7,194 nucleotides of DNA from an uncultured Oscillospiraceae bacterium. GTDB lineage: Bacteria; Bacillota; Clostridia; Oscillospirales; Ruminococcaceae. Numbering within the stretch: the stretch's first letter is position 1; each line of letters begins with the position of its first letter. The position numbers were made by a program, and so were the translations under genes. This document shows, piece by piece, positions 1 to 6,313 of the stretch. The DNA lies in contig CAKSHG010000105.1 of NCBI GenBank assembly GCA_934456315.1, positions 1 through 7,194 on the forward strand. Direction: 5' to 3'. The notes beneath the pieces are model-generated. The model was given only the letters and a program-made list of their open reading frames with translations. It did not search any database and was not told the DNA's origin.

Positions 1-1
1 G

Positions 2-385
2 CAGGCTGCTGCAAACGCACAGCTCGGCGACCTCGGCGCAGGCTGCCCCGAGGTGAACGGCGTGAAGATAGTCACCGCTGCGCTGGACGGCACAGGCGCT
101 GACGGGCTCCGCAAGATCGGCGATTCCCTCGCCGACAAGTTCGACTGCTTCGTTGCAGTGCTCGCAGGAACCGCAGACGGCAAGAGCAGCATCCTCTGCA
201 AGTGCTCCAAGAGCGCGGTCGCAAAGGGCGCTAACGCAGGAACGCTGGTTCGCGAGATAGCTGCCGTTGCAGGCGGCAAGGGCGGCGGAAAGCCCGACCA
301 GGCTATGGCGGGTATCCCGGACGCTTCCAGGATAAAGGACGCGCTGGCTGCTGCCGCTGATATCGCTGCTAAGTATATCAAGTAA
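2..385 (+). CDS. alaS: Alanyl-tRNA synthetase, C-terminal fragment (5' end outside window)
   Basis: This is the last 127 codons of a gene whose start lies upstream of the window; the frame is open from base 2 to the TAA at 383-385. The sequence matches the C-terminal DHHA1-type domain of alanyl-tRNA synthetase. That domain follows the catalytic, tRNA-binding and editing domains and helps bind the tRNA elbow. Family hallmarks visible here are the GADGLRKIGDSLADKF helix, the strand with GKSSILCKCSK, and the glycine-rich signature GGKGGGKPDQAMAG, followed by a final alanine-rich helix ending in AAKYIK. The enzyme charges tRNA-Ala in the cytoplasm. A GTG at 53 lies in frame but is an internal valine, not a start. 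A hairpin follows the stop at 417-455. The identification is firm because the C-terminal glycine-rich signature is characteristic of the family. Confidence 0.93.
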   Translation, partial: QAAANAQLGDLGAGCPEVNGVKIVTAALDGTGADGLRKIGDSLADKFDCFVAVLAGTADGKSSILCKCSKSAVAKGANAGTLVREIAAVAGGKGGGKPDQAMAGIPDASRIKDALAAAADIAAKYIK

Positions 386-416
386 TCAAGGCTTACAGGC
401 TCATTTAAACAGGTCG

Positions 417-455
417 AAATGTCGTTTTCTTTGGATACCGGGGAAAACGACATTT
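417..455 (+). terminator. Candidate terminator hairpin after alaS
   Basis: A perfect 13-bp inverted repeat (arms 417-429 and 443-455, arm AAATGTCGTTTTC) encloses a 13-base loop, 31 bases after the alaS stop. U-G and G-U pairs could extend it by one on each side. The arm ends in ATTTT, then GG, so the U-tract is short and lies partly within the stem. It is therefore a plausible but weak intrinsic terminator and could also act bidirectionally or as a 3' RNA-stability element. Its position between alaS and the next gene supports the end-of-transcript reading. Confidence 0.6.
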
Positions 456-501
456 TGGTAATGGGCAAAGTTAAATTGTTGTTAAAATTTGGAGGTTCAG
501 C

Positions 502-888
502 ATGACAGAAGAATGGCAGCGCCTTTATGACGCGGCAAAGTCCGTTATAAATTCGCGCCAGCTGTCCAAGAATATGTGTGTCGGCGATGTCGGAGCGGCG
601 GTTTTAAGCTCCAGCGGAAAAATATACACCGGCGTGTGCATAGACACGGCATGCTCGCTGGGATTCTGCGCAGAGCGCAACGCGATTTCCACCATGTTCA
701 CCCAGGGAGAGTACGAGATAACAAAGGTATGCGCGGTCTACCTGGACGGCGGAGTCATGCCGCCCTGCGGCGCCTGCCGTGAATTCATGATGCAGATGGG
801 AGAGTCTGCGAAAAACATCGAGGTGCTTGTCGGAAACGACGGCGAAACAGTACGCCTTGGCGACCTTATGCCGAAGTATCAGTACTGA
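502..888 (+). CDS. Cytidine deaminase-fold protein (variant substrate pocket)
   Basis: This is a 128-residue zinc-dependent deaminase of the CDA/blasticidin-S-deaminase superfamily, close to the usual length of about 130. The catalytic zinc motifs are complete: C56-A-E58 (GFCAERNA, with E58 as proton shuttle) and PPC89-G-A-C92-RE. The N-terminal core strand VGAAVLSSSGKIYTG and the C-terminal LMPKYQY tail also fit the family. In classical cytidine deaminases a V/I-E-N-A segment just before the CAE motif holds the ribose; here it is replaced by IDTACSLGF. That pattern, as I recall it, occurs in a clostridial subgroup usually annotated only as 'cytidine deaminase family', so the substrate may not be cytidine. 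The ATG at 502 is supported by GGAGG at 491-495, six bases upstream. It is the first gene of the probable unit that runs to 6054, with no strong promoter visible just ahead of it. I therefore leave the symbol cdd off. Confidence 0.85.
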   Translation: MTEEWQRLYDAAKSVINSRQLSKNMCVGDVGAAVLSSSGKIYTGVCIDTACSLGFCAERNAISTMFTQGEYEITKVCAVYLDGGVMPPCGACREFMMQMGESAKNIEVLVGNDGETVRLGDLMPKYQY

Positions 889-898
889 CGAACAAATT

Positions 899-903
899 GG
901 AGG
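899..903 (+). promoter_or_regulatory. Ribosome binding site fixing the start at 909
   Basis: GGAGG lies five bases before the ATG at 909. A TTG at 897 is in frame but overlaps this site, so it cannot be the real start. The site settles the choice of start for the small membrane protein. Confidence 0.8.
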
Positions 904-908
904 TAATT

Positions 909-1271
909 ATGGACGAGCAGAAAATGACTCCGAAAAGCTCCGAAACGGGTCTGGAGTACATTCGAGAAATGGTTTCCTGCGGCTTTCTTAAGAAAAATAA
1001 TATCCCACCGGAGGAAACGGCGGGCTTGGAGGAGCTGGAGAAAAACGGTACGCTCCCCGAGGGTGTATATCCTACCACTGGTGTTGGTGGCGCGCGGGAG
1101 TTTTGCCGCGTGGAGAGCGCAGCTCCCGACATGACCGGCGAGGAGATAGACCGACTGATACAGCTACGCAAGGCTAACGATATCCACACTATAAGAAACT
1201 GGATAATCTTCTTTGGTGTAATGGCTGTTATCGGGCTGATTTTCGGCGGCATTTCCCTGTTTATGGGCTGA
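909..1271 (+). CDS. Small membrane protein with a single C-terminal membrane segment, unknown function
   Basis: I do not recognise this 120-residue protein. Residues 1-95 are hydrophilic and rich in charged residues (for example PPEETAGLEELEKNG and TGEEIDRLIQLRKAND), with no signal peptide. Residues about 98-118 form one hydrophobic segment (NWIIFFGVMAVIGLIFGGIS) preceded by R96 and ending two residues before the stop. The topology is thus tail-anchored: a cytoplasmic domain held to the inner face of the membrane, inferred from the positive residues before the segment. The two cysteines (C24 and C66) do not form a metal motif. The start at ATG 909 follows GGAGG at 899-903. It lies 20 bases after the deaminase gene and 67 bases before the HIT gene, all in the same direction, so co-transcription is likely. 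It is probably a real gene because of its strong ribosome binding site and sensible membrane segment. Confidence 0.75.
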   Translation: MDEQKMTPKSSETGLEYIREMVSCGFLKKNNIPPEETAGLEELEKNGTLPEGVYPTTGVGGAREFCRVESAAPDMTGEEIDRLIQLRKANDIHTIRNWIIFFGVMAVIGLIFGGISLFMG

Positions 1272-1311
1272 ATCTGCTGCAAATTTCCATGCAACCTTTC
1301 CATTAAATTAA

Positions 1312-1680
<369 letters not shown>

Positions 1681-1686
1681 CCGCGC

Positions 1687-2751
1687 ATGGCTAAGGGACC
1701 AGTATTCCGGCTGACCGCCGAGAACATGCTCCGCAGCGAGCTTCAGGCGGGGAAGATACGCCCGGTGTACTTCTTCTACGGGGAGGAGGACTTCCTCACC
1801 CGCACCTACACCGACATGGTGATAAAGACCGCCGGGGCGCTCGAGGGCGACGGACTGAATCTGTTGAGGGTACGCGGCGTTCCGGACATGGACAAGCTGT
1901 CCGACTTTGCGGAGAGCATGCCGTTTTTCGCGCCGAACAAGTGCGTGCGTATCACCGACCTCGATCCGGAATCCCTCGACAATCAGCAGCACAAGGACCT
2001 GCTGAAGCTCATCGAGGAGCTGCCGGAAACCACCGTGCTGATATTCGCGCAGATATCCGCTACGATAGACGACCTCAAGCCCAAGGCAAAGACCAAGAAG
2101 CTGATAGAGGCGGCGGAAAAGCGCGGAATGGTCTGCAAGTTCCCGCTGATGAGCGTAAACACGGTCGCGGGAATGGCAGTGCGGAAAGCGGCGAAAGCCG
2201 GCTGCAGCATTTCCGCGCAGGACGCGGCGTTCCTGGCGGAGCGCTGCGGGTGCAGCCTGACACTGCTCCAGACCGAGGTGGAGAAGCTCTGCACTTTCCG
2301 CAAGAGCGGGGATATCACCCGCGCCGACATCAGCGCGTTAGTTCCGCGCACACTGGACGCGAGCGCCTACGACCTGTCGGAGCTGCTGTTCGCAGGGAAC
2401 TGCGGCGGCGCTCTCCGCATGCTCGACGACCTGTACCAGCAGCGCATCGAGCCTATCCTGATACTTGCCGCAGTGTCCGGGGCGTTCGTGGACTGCTACC
2501 GCGGCAGGCTCGCCGTGAAAGCGGGGAAAAGCTCCCAGCAGGCGGCGGCTGATTTCGGCTACTACGGCGGCAGGGCTTTCTACTTCGGGAAAGCCTGCAC
2601 AAAGGCGCGGGGGCTGTCCGACGGCTACCTTAACGGCTGTATGGAGGTGCTGTTCCGCACAAACAAGCTGATGAACTCCTCTAAAACAGACAGCCGCCTG
2701 CTGCTGGAGCGCGCGTTCGTGGAGATAACTTCCCTGAAAGGCGTGCGGTAA
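1687..2751 (+). CDS. holA: DNA polymerase III subunit delta
   Basis: This 354-residue protein is the delta subunit of the clamp loader, which opens the beta sliding clamp during replication. The N-terminal AAA+-like fold shows the family hallmark PVYFFYGEEDFL at residues 26-37, a degenerate nucleotide-binding loop. The middle part includes VNTVAGMAVRKAAKAGCSISAQDAAFLAERCGCSLTLLQTEVEKLCTF at about residues 156-203, the typical helical domain that contacts partner subunits. The C-terminal collar domain includes the segment SAYDLSELLFAGNCGGALRMLDDLYQQ (about 226-252). Family length is usually 330-345, so it is slightly long. No clear ribosome binding site precedes the ATG at 1687, and another in-frame ATG at 1726 (M14, MLRSELQAGK) also fits the family N-terminus. 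Translation probably couples to the HIT gene ending six bases before. It lies three bases before the Toprim gene. Confidence 0.92.
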   Translation: MAKGPVFRLTAENMLRSELQAGKIRPVYFFYGEEDFLTRTYTDMVIKTAGALEGDGLNLLRVRGVPDMDKLSDFAESMPFFAPNKCVRITDLDPESLDNQQHKDLLKLIEELPETTVLIFAQISATIDDLKPKAKTKKLIEAAEKRGMVCKFPLMSVNTVAGMAVRKAAKAGCSISAQDAAFLAERCGCSLTLLQTEVEKLCTFRKSGDITRADISALVPRTLDASAYDLSELLFAGNCGGALRMLDDLYQQRIEPILILAAVSGAFVDCYRGRLAVKAGKSSQQAAADFGYYGGRAFYFGKACTKARGLSDGYLNGCMEVLFRTNKLMNSSKTDSRLLLERAFVEITSLKGVR

Positions 2752-2754
2752 AGT

Positions 2755-3381
2755 ATGATAAGCGTAAAACAAGCAATAATAGTTGAGGGCAGGTACGATA
2801 AGATACGGCTCTCCAACATCGTGGATACGGTGATAATCTGCACGAACGGATTTTCCATCTACAAGGACCCGGAAAAGCAGGAGCTTATAAAGTCCCTCGC
2901 GGAAAAGACCGGGATAATCATACTTACGGACAGCGACAGCGCGGGATTCCAGATACGCTCGTTCATACGCAGCATAGTGAAGCGCGGGGAAGTCCTCAAC
3001 GCAGTAACGCCGGACATTCCCGGCAAGGAGCGCCGCAAGGCGCAGCCCTCAAAGCAGGGCAAGCTGGGCGTGGAGGGCATACCTGACGATCTGATCATTC
3101 AGGCGCTGAAAAACTGCGGCGCAGTTATCGGCGGGGAAACAGAGCGTACAGAAAGCTCCGAACCGCCTATTACCCGCGCCGACCTGATGGAGCTCGGGTT
3201 AATCGGGAGTGAGAACTCCGCAGAGCGCCGGCGGCAGCTGCAAAAGCGGCTGGGGCTGCCGGAGCTGCTATCCGCAAAGCTGCTGCTGGAAACGGGGAAC
3301 AAGATGTTTTCCCGCAGCAGATTCATAGAAACTGTCCGCGAGATGGACGCATTGAATACTCCGGACGAAGAACAAAATTAA
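2755..3381 (+). CDS. RNase M5-like Toprim protein with C-terminal DUF4093 domain
   Basis: This 208-residue protein begins with a Toprim domain: the strand IIVEG with catalytic E11, then LTDSDSAG with the acidic pair D59 and D61 that binds magnesium, and a segment GKERRKAQPSKQGKLGVEG (about residues 90-108, with E107). These resemble RNase M5, which trims the 5S rRNA precursor in Firmicutes. The final 85 residues or so look like the DUF4093 domain found in a clostridial branch of that family, with a basic stretch ERRRQLQKRLGLPELLSAKLLLETGNK at 157-183. Authentic B. subtilis RNase M5 has a different DPD and KRGIGVEH variant and normally sits beside ksgA/tatD, so the 5S maturation role is likely but not certain here. 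It starts three bases after holA stops; no strong ribosome binding site precedes the ATG, suggesting translational coupling. The next gene follows after 11 bases. Confidence 0.85.
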   Translation: MISVKQAIIVEGRYDKIRLSNIVDTVIICTNGFSIYKDPEKQELIKSLAEKTGIIILTDSDSAGFQIRSFIRSIVKRGEVLNAVTPDIPGKERRKAQPSKQGKLGVEGIPDDLIIQALKNCGAVIGGETERTESSEPPITRADLMELGLIGSENSAERRRQLQKRLGLPELLSAKLLLETGNKMFSRSRFIETVREMDALNTPDEEQN

Positions 3382-3385
3382 AGGG
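3380..3385 (+). promoter_or_regulatory. Ribosome binding site overlapping the upstream stop codon
   Basis: The sequence AAAGGG begins inside the TAA of the Toprim gene and lies seven bases before the ATG at 3393. It fixes the start of the MBOAT gene and indicates that ribosomes finishing the Toprim gene can pass straight on to the next. Confidence 0.6.
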
Positions 3386-3392
3386 TGCATTT

Positions 3393-4823
3393 ATGGTATT
3401 TTCCAGCTTAACATTTCTGTTTGCGTTTCTGCCGATAACGCTTATTCTGTATTACCTCGTTCCGAAAAAGGCGAAGAACGTTATTATACTCATAAGCGGT
3501 CTGGTATTTTACGCATGGGGCGAACCGATCTACGTCCTGGTGATGATACTGTCGACATTCATCGACTACACCGCCGGACGGATAATAGACAAGTACGACG
3601 ACCGCCCCAAAATACGAACGGCGTGCCTGCTGGTGTCGCTGATAATGAACATCGGGCTGCTTGCTACGTTCAAGTACCTCGGGTTCATCATTGAGTCGCT
3701 GAACGCCGGATTCGGGCTTGCGATCCCGAATCCACACCTGCCGCTGCCGATAGGCATCAGCTTTTTCACGTTCCAGTCGATGAGCTACACCATTGACCTC
3801 TACCGCCGCCAGATAAAGGTTCAGAAGAACGCCGCAAGCTTTATGGCGTTCGTTACGCTGTTCCCGCAGATAGTGGCGGGGCCTATCGTAAGGTACGAGG
3901 ATATCCAGAACGAGATAGACGACCGCACCATCACTGAAAAGATGGTCGGCGACGGTATCTCCCGGTTCATCGTGGGACTGGGCAAGAAGGTGCTTATCGC
4001 CAACAACATCGGTCTGCTGTGGACGGAAATAAAGGCGTTCGACTACGGAGAGATCTCCGCAGTTACCGCTTGGATGGGAATACTGGCGTTCACGTTCCAG
4101 ATATACTTCGACTTCAGCGGCTACTCCGATATGGCAATAGGTCTGGGCAAGATGATGGGATTCAACTTCCCGGAGAACTTCAACTATCCCTATATGTCGC
4201 ACAGCGTTGCGGAATTCTGGCGGCGCTGGCACATCACCCTCGGCGACTGGTTCAAGAGCTATATCTATTTCCCGATGGGCGGCAGCCGCAAGGGACTTCC
4301 GCGCACGATAATCAACCTGCTCGTCGTCTGGACGATAACCGGTATCTGGCACGGCGCAAGCTGGAACTTCATGCTGTGGGGAACCTATTTCGGCATTCTG
4401 ATAGTTATCGAGCGGCTGTTCCTCGGGAAGGTGCTCCAGAAGATACCCGCGTTTTTCAGCTGGCTGTACACGTTCATCATGGTGGTGTTCGGCTGGGTGA
4501 TGTTCGACGCAGTGGCTCCCGGGACGGTCAGCTTCGGCGACGTTTTCGGGCAGGTGTGGACGTTCATCTCGGCGATGTTCGGCGGTAACGGCGTGTTCAT
4601 CGACGATACGGCGGTGAACTACATCGTGAATTACGGGCTGATATTTGCGGTGTGCATTTTCGGCAGCTCCGATGTGCTCAAGTCCATTTCGGAGTATATC
4701 CGCAAGAAGGCACCGACCTGGGTGCAGTACGGATTCCCGGTGGTGGACACGGTGATAATGCTCGCGTCTGTGGCATATCTTTCTACCTCCAACTACAATC
4801 CGTTCCTGTATTTCAACTTCTGA
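3393..4823 (+). CDS. AlgI/DltB-type membrane-bound O-acyltransferase (MBOAT)
   Basis: This 476-residue, multi-spanning membrane protein moves an acyl group, usually acetyl, from the cytoplasm towards an exported polysaccharide or wall polymer. The N-terminus MVFSSLTFLFAFLPITLILYYLVP is the classic AlgI/PatA opening. Further hallmarks are FPQIVAGPIVRYEDI (P158 onward), the segment EFWRRWHITLGDWFKSYIYFPMGGSRKG around residues 276-303 (H280), and GIWHGASWNFMLWG with H320, matching the catalytic histidine region of AlgI (H322 in Pseudomonas). Hydrophobic segments continue to the C-terminus, ending NPFLYFNF as in the family. The length is near the usual 460-500. It lies 11 bases after the Toprim gene and 13 bases before the DHHW partner, so it works as half of an O-acylation pair. 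The acyl donor and substrate cannot be read from the sequence. Confidence 0.94.
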   Translation: MVFSSLTFLFAFLPITLILYYLVPKKAKNVIILISGLVFYAWGEPIYVLVMILSTFIDYTAGRIIDKYDDRPKIRTACLLVSLIMNIGLLATFKYLGFIIESLNAGFGLAIPNPHLPLPIGISFFTFQSMSYTIDLYRRQIKVQKNAASFMAFVTLFPQIVAGPIVRYEDIQNEIDDRTITEKMVGDGISRFIVGLGKKVLIANNIGLLWTEIKAFDYGEISAVTAWMGILAFTFQIYFDFSGYSDMAIGLGKMMGFNFPENFNYPYMSHSVAEFWRRWHITLGDWFKSYIYFPMGGSRKGLPRTIINLLVVWTITGIWHGASWNFMLWGTYFGILIVIERLFLGKVLQKIPAFFSWLYTFIMVVFGWVMFDAVAPGTVSFGDVFGQVWTFISAMFGGNGVFIDDTAVNYIVNYGLIFAVCIFGSSDVLKSISEYIRKKAPTWVQYGFPVVDTVIMLASVAYLSTSNYNPFLYFNF

Positions 4824-4836
4824 GAAAGGAGAGCGC

Positions 4837-6054
4837 ATGAAGAATAAATTCCGCATGACCCCGGCAAAGCTGACTGCGGCGCTGTTCGCCGTGATACTGC
4901 TTGCTGTGCCGATAGTGACGATAGCTCTCCCGAAGCAGGAGCGCAGCGAGAACGAGAACCGCACCCTTGCAAAGTTCCCGGATATCGTGAACCACACGAA
5001 GATGGACAAGGCGGAGAACCTCGGCGACGTGATGGGAGCTATCCGCTGGGAGGACATCACCACCCGCGACGACGACAGCTGGATGGATAAATTCGAAACC
5101 TACTTTTCCGACCACCTGGTAGGGCGCGAGGAATGGGTACGCGCCCGCAACGAGATGGAAAAGCTCGCCGGGAAAAAGGAGATAAACGGCGTCTACACCA
5201 TCGACAACCAGATGATACAGGCGTTCAAGAGCTACGACCAGTCGGACGTTGAATCCTCGCTGAACGCGATGAACCGGTTCGCCGAGAACCACCCGGACAT
5301 TCAGGTAAGCTTCATGCTGGCGCCGACGGTGCAGGAGATATACTCATCGAAAATACCGTCCTATGCGGGGTATCTTAGCGAAAAGAGCTTTATCGACGAC
5401 TGCTACAAGAAAATGAACGGCGTAAGCACGGTGGACTGCCTTAGTTACCTCACTGGGCACGGCTCGGAGTACGTTTTCTACCGTACCGACCACCACTGGA
5501 CGAGCCTGGGAGCTTATTACGCGTACTGTGCGGCGGCAAAGACGCTGGGCTACAGCGCCTACACGCTGGATCAGTTCAACATCGAAACTGCAAGCAGCAG
5601 CTTCCGCGGAACGCTGTATTCCAAGACCCTGGATAACGGAGTTGCCCCGGACAGTATCGATTACTTCCACCTTGCCTCCGGCGACCCTCAGATAAAGATG
5701 ACGGTGTTCGACGGCAGCAAGGAAACGGTCTACGACAGCCTGTACGTCCGAAGCTACCTTGACGTAAAGGATAAGTACTCCAGCTTCACCGGGACCAATT
5801 CTCCCATCGTCACCATAGAAACGGACGTCGATAACGGGAAGAACCTCCTGCTGATAAAGGACAGCTATGCGCACAGCCTTGTGCCGTTCCTTGCGAACCA
5901 CTACAGTAAGATAACCATGGTAGACATGCGATACATCAACGTTGACCTCGGCAGACTCATCGACCTGTCGGAGTACCAGCAGGCAATGTTCATGTACAAC
6001 GCGGTAACGTTCAGCAGCGACCTCACCATCAAGAGGATATCGCTTACAAAATAA
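4837..6054 (+). CDS. DHHW (AlgJ/AlgX-like) extracytoplasmic acyltransferase partner
   Basis: This 405-residue protein has a short basic N-terminus, then one hydrophobic segment at about residues 12-31 (ALFAVILLAVPIVTIAL), which is probably an uncleaved signal anchor placing the rest outside the membrane. The segment ERSENENRTLAKFPD just after it is typical of DHHW proteins. The family signature YRTDHHWTSLGAYYAY gives D218 and H220, and K341-D-S343-Y gives the presumed catalytic serine; by analogy with AlgJ/AlgX these form an SGNH-type Asp-His-Ser set. Such proteins accept the acyl group from the MBOAT and place it on a surface polysaccharide. AAAGGAG at 4825-4831 precedes the ATG by five bases. 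The gene ends at the TAA 6052-6054 and is followed by the non-coding region with a long hairpin and a terminator, so it is the last gene of the unit. Confidence 0.92.
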   Translation: MKNKFRMTPAKLTAALFAVILLAVPIVTIALPKQERSENENRTLAKFPDIVNHTKMDKAENLGDVMGAIRWEDITTRDDDSWMDKFETYFSDHLVGREEWVRARNEMEKLAGKKEINGVYTIDNQMIQAFKSYDQSDVESSLNAMNRFAENHPDIQVSFMLAPTVQEIYSSKIPSYAGYLSEKSFIDDCYKKMNGVSTVDCLSYLTGHGSEYVFYRTDHHWTSLGAYYAYCAAAKTLGYSAYTLDQFNIETASSSFRGTLYSKTLDNGVAPDSIDYFHLASGDPQIKMTVFDGSKETVYDSLYVRSYLDVKDKYSSFTGTNSPIVTIETDVDNGKNLLLIKDSYAHSLVPFLANHYSKITMVDMRYINVDLGRLIDLSEYQQAMFMYNAVTFSSDLTIKRISLTK

Positions 6055-6068
6055 GCATTATTGGTTGA

Positions 6069-6167
6069 GAAACTATAATTTAACGTTGCAGGGACTTTGA
6101 ATTTTACGGCAACTCCCCAGTTAGTGCTGCGAATTTGAAAGTCCCTGCTACTATAAATTATAGTTCC
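6069..6167. repeat. Long imperfect hairpin element, possible MITE-like or structured RNA
   Basis: A single long palindrome can be folded by eye from 6071 to 6165. The outer stem is 12 perfect pairs (6071-6082 with 6154-6165, arm AACTATAATTTA). A 5x5 internal loop (6083-6087 with 6149-6153) follows, then 11 perfect pairs (6088-6098 with 6138-6148, arm GCAGGGACTTT). Further A-T pairs, then C-G and G-C pairs, lead to a small terminal stem AACT/AGTT with a CCCC loop (6115-6118). One more pair, G6069-C6167, extends the base. It is AT-rich at the ends and lies just after the DHHW stop. I see no clear target-site duplication and no coding capacity. It could be a small mobile inverted-repeat element, a structured 3' end, or both. 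Confidence 0.7.
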
Positions 6168-6180
6168 TTCGACAGTCACC

Positions 6181-6207
6181 AGCCCCCGCTATACGCAGGG
6201 GCTTTTT
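6181..6207 (+). terminator. Intrinsic terminator closing the operon
   Basis: The stem AGCCCC (6181-6186) pairs with GGGGCT (6198-6203), with one C-A mismatch inside, then GC/GC and a small TATAC loop. A run of five Ts (6203-6207) follows. This is the usual GC-rich stem plus U-tract and is stronger than the hairpin at 417-455. It should end transcripts coming from the DHHW gene before the next promoter. Confidence 0.88.
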
Positions 6208-6245
6208 GTAATCAATTTGTAATTTATCTGTTACCACTCTGTAAT
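6207..6245 (+). promoter_or_regulatory. Four 11-bp phased direct repeats, candidate PhoB/OmpR-family operator
   Basis: The hexamers TGTAAT (6207), TGTAAT (6218), TGTTAC (6229) and TGTAAT (6240) start exactly 11 bp apart, one helical turn each, so they lie on one face of the DNA. The last two are each preceded by C, giving CTGTNAY, close to the E. coli Pho box half-site CTGTCAT repeated every 11 bp. The last hexamer shares its final T with the -35 box at 6245-6250, as expected for an activator touching RNA polymerase. The first begins at the last T of the terminator. That this is a Pho-type operator is inference; the repeats and phasing are seen directly. Confidence 0.65.
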
Positions 6246-6273
6246 TGACTTTGATGGAATAATATGCTATGAT
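6245..6273 (+). promoter_or_regulatory. Sigma-A type promoter with extended -10
   Basis: A -35 box TTGACT (6245-6250) and a -10 box TATGAT (6268-6273) are separated by the ideal 17 bases, and TGC just before the -10 makes an extended -10. Transcription should begin near 6280, leaving a leader of about 34 bases before the ATG at 6314. It serves the lipoprotein gene. Confidence 0.85.
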
Positions 6274-6300
6274 ATAGCTACAAACAAAATCGATTGATGT

Positions 6301-6306
6301 GGGAGG
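6301..6306 (+). promoter_or_regulatory. Ribosome binding site of the lipoprotein gene
   Basis: GGGAGG lies seven bases before the ATG at 6314, fixing that start and agreeing with the promoter's short leader. Confidence 0.8.
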
Positions 6307-6313
6307 TAACGCT

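Noticed and set aside
897..908. TTG at 897 as an alternative start of the small membrane protein
   Set aside because: It overlaps the GGAGG ribosome binding site at 899-903 that belongs to the ATG at 909.
3408..5063. A long open minus-strand frame of 551 codons opposite the MBOAT and the start of the DHHW gene
   Set aside because: The translation has no membrane segments or known motifs and is rich in H, R and E as expected for the antisense of hydrophobic codons. The + strand carries two well-recognised genes with ribosome binding sites.
6069..6167. Long hairpin considered as an integron attC site
   Set aside because: The ends lack the required core pair RYYYAAC/GTTRRRY; GTTGAGA at 6064 is a near-miss only, and no integrase or cassette array is present.
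5901..6179. Minus-strand frame of 92 codons spanning the end of the DHHW gene and the long hairpin
   Set aside because: It reads across the palindrome and the antisense of the DHHW C-terminus, with no domain and no credible ribosome binding site.
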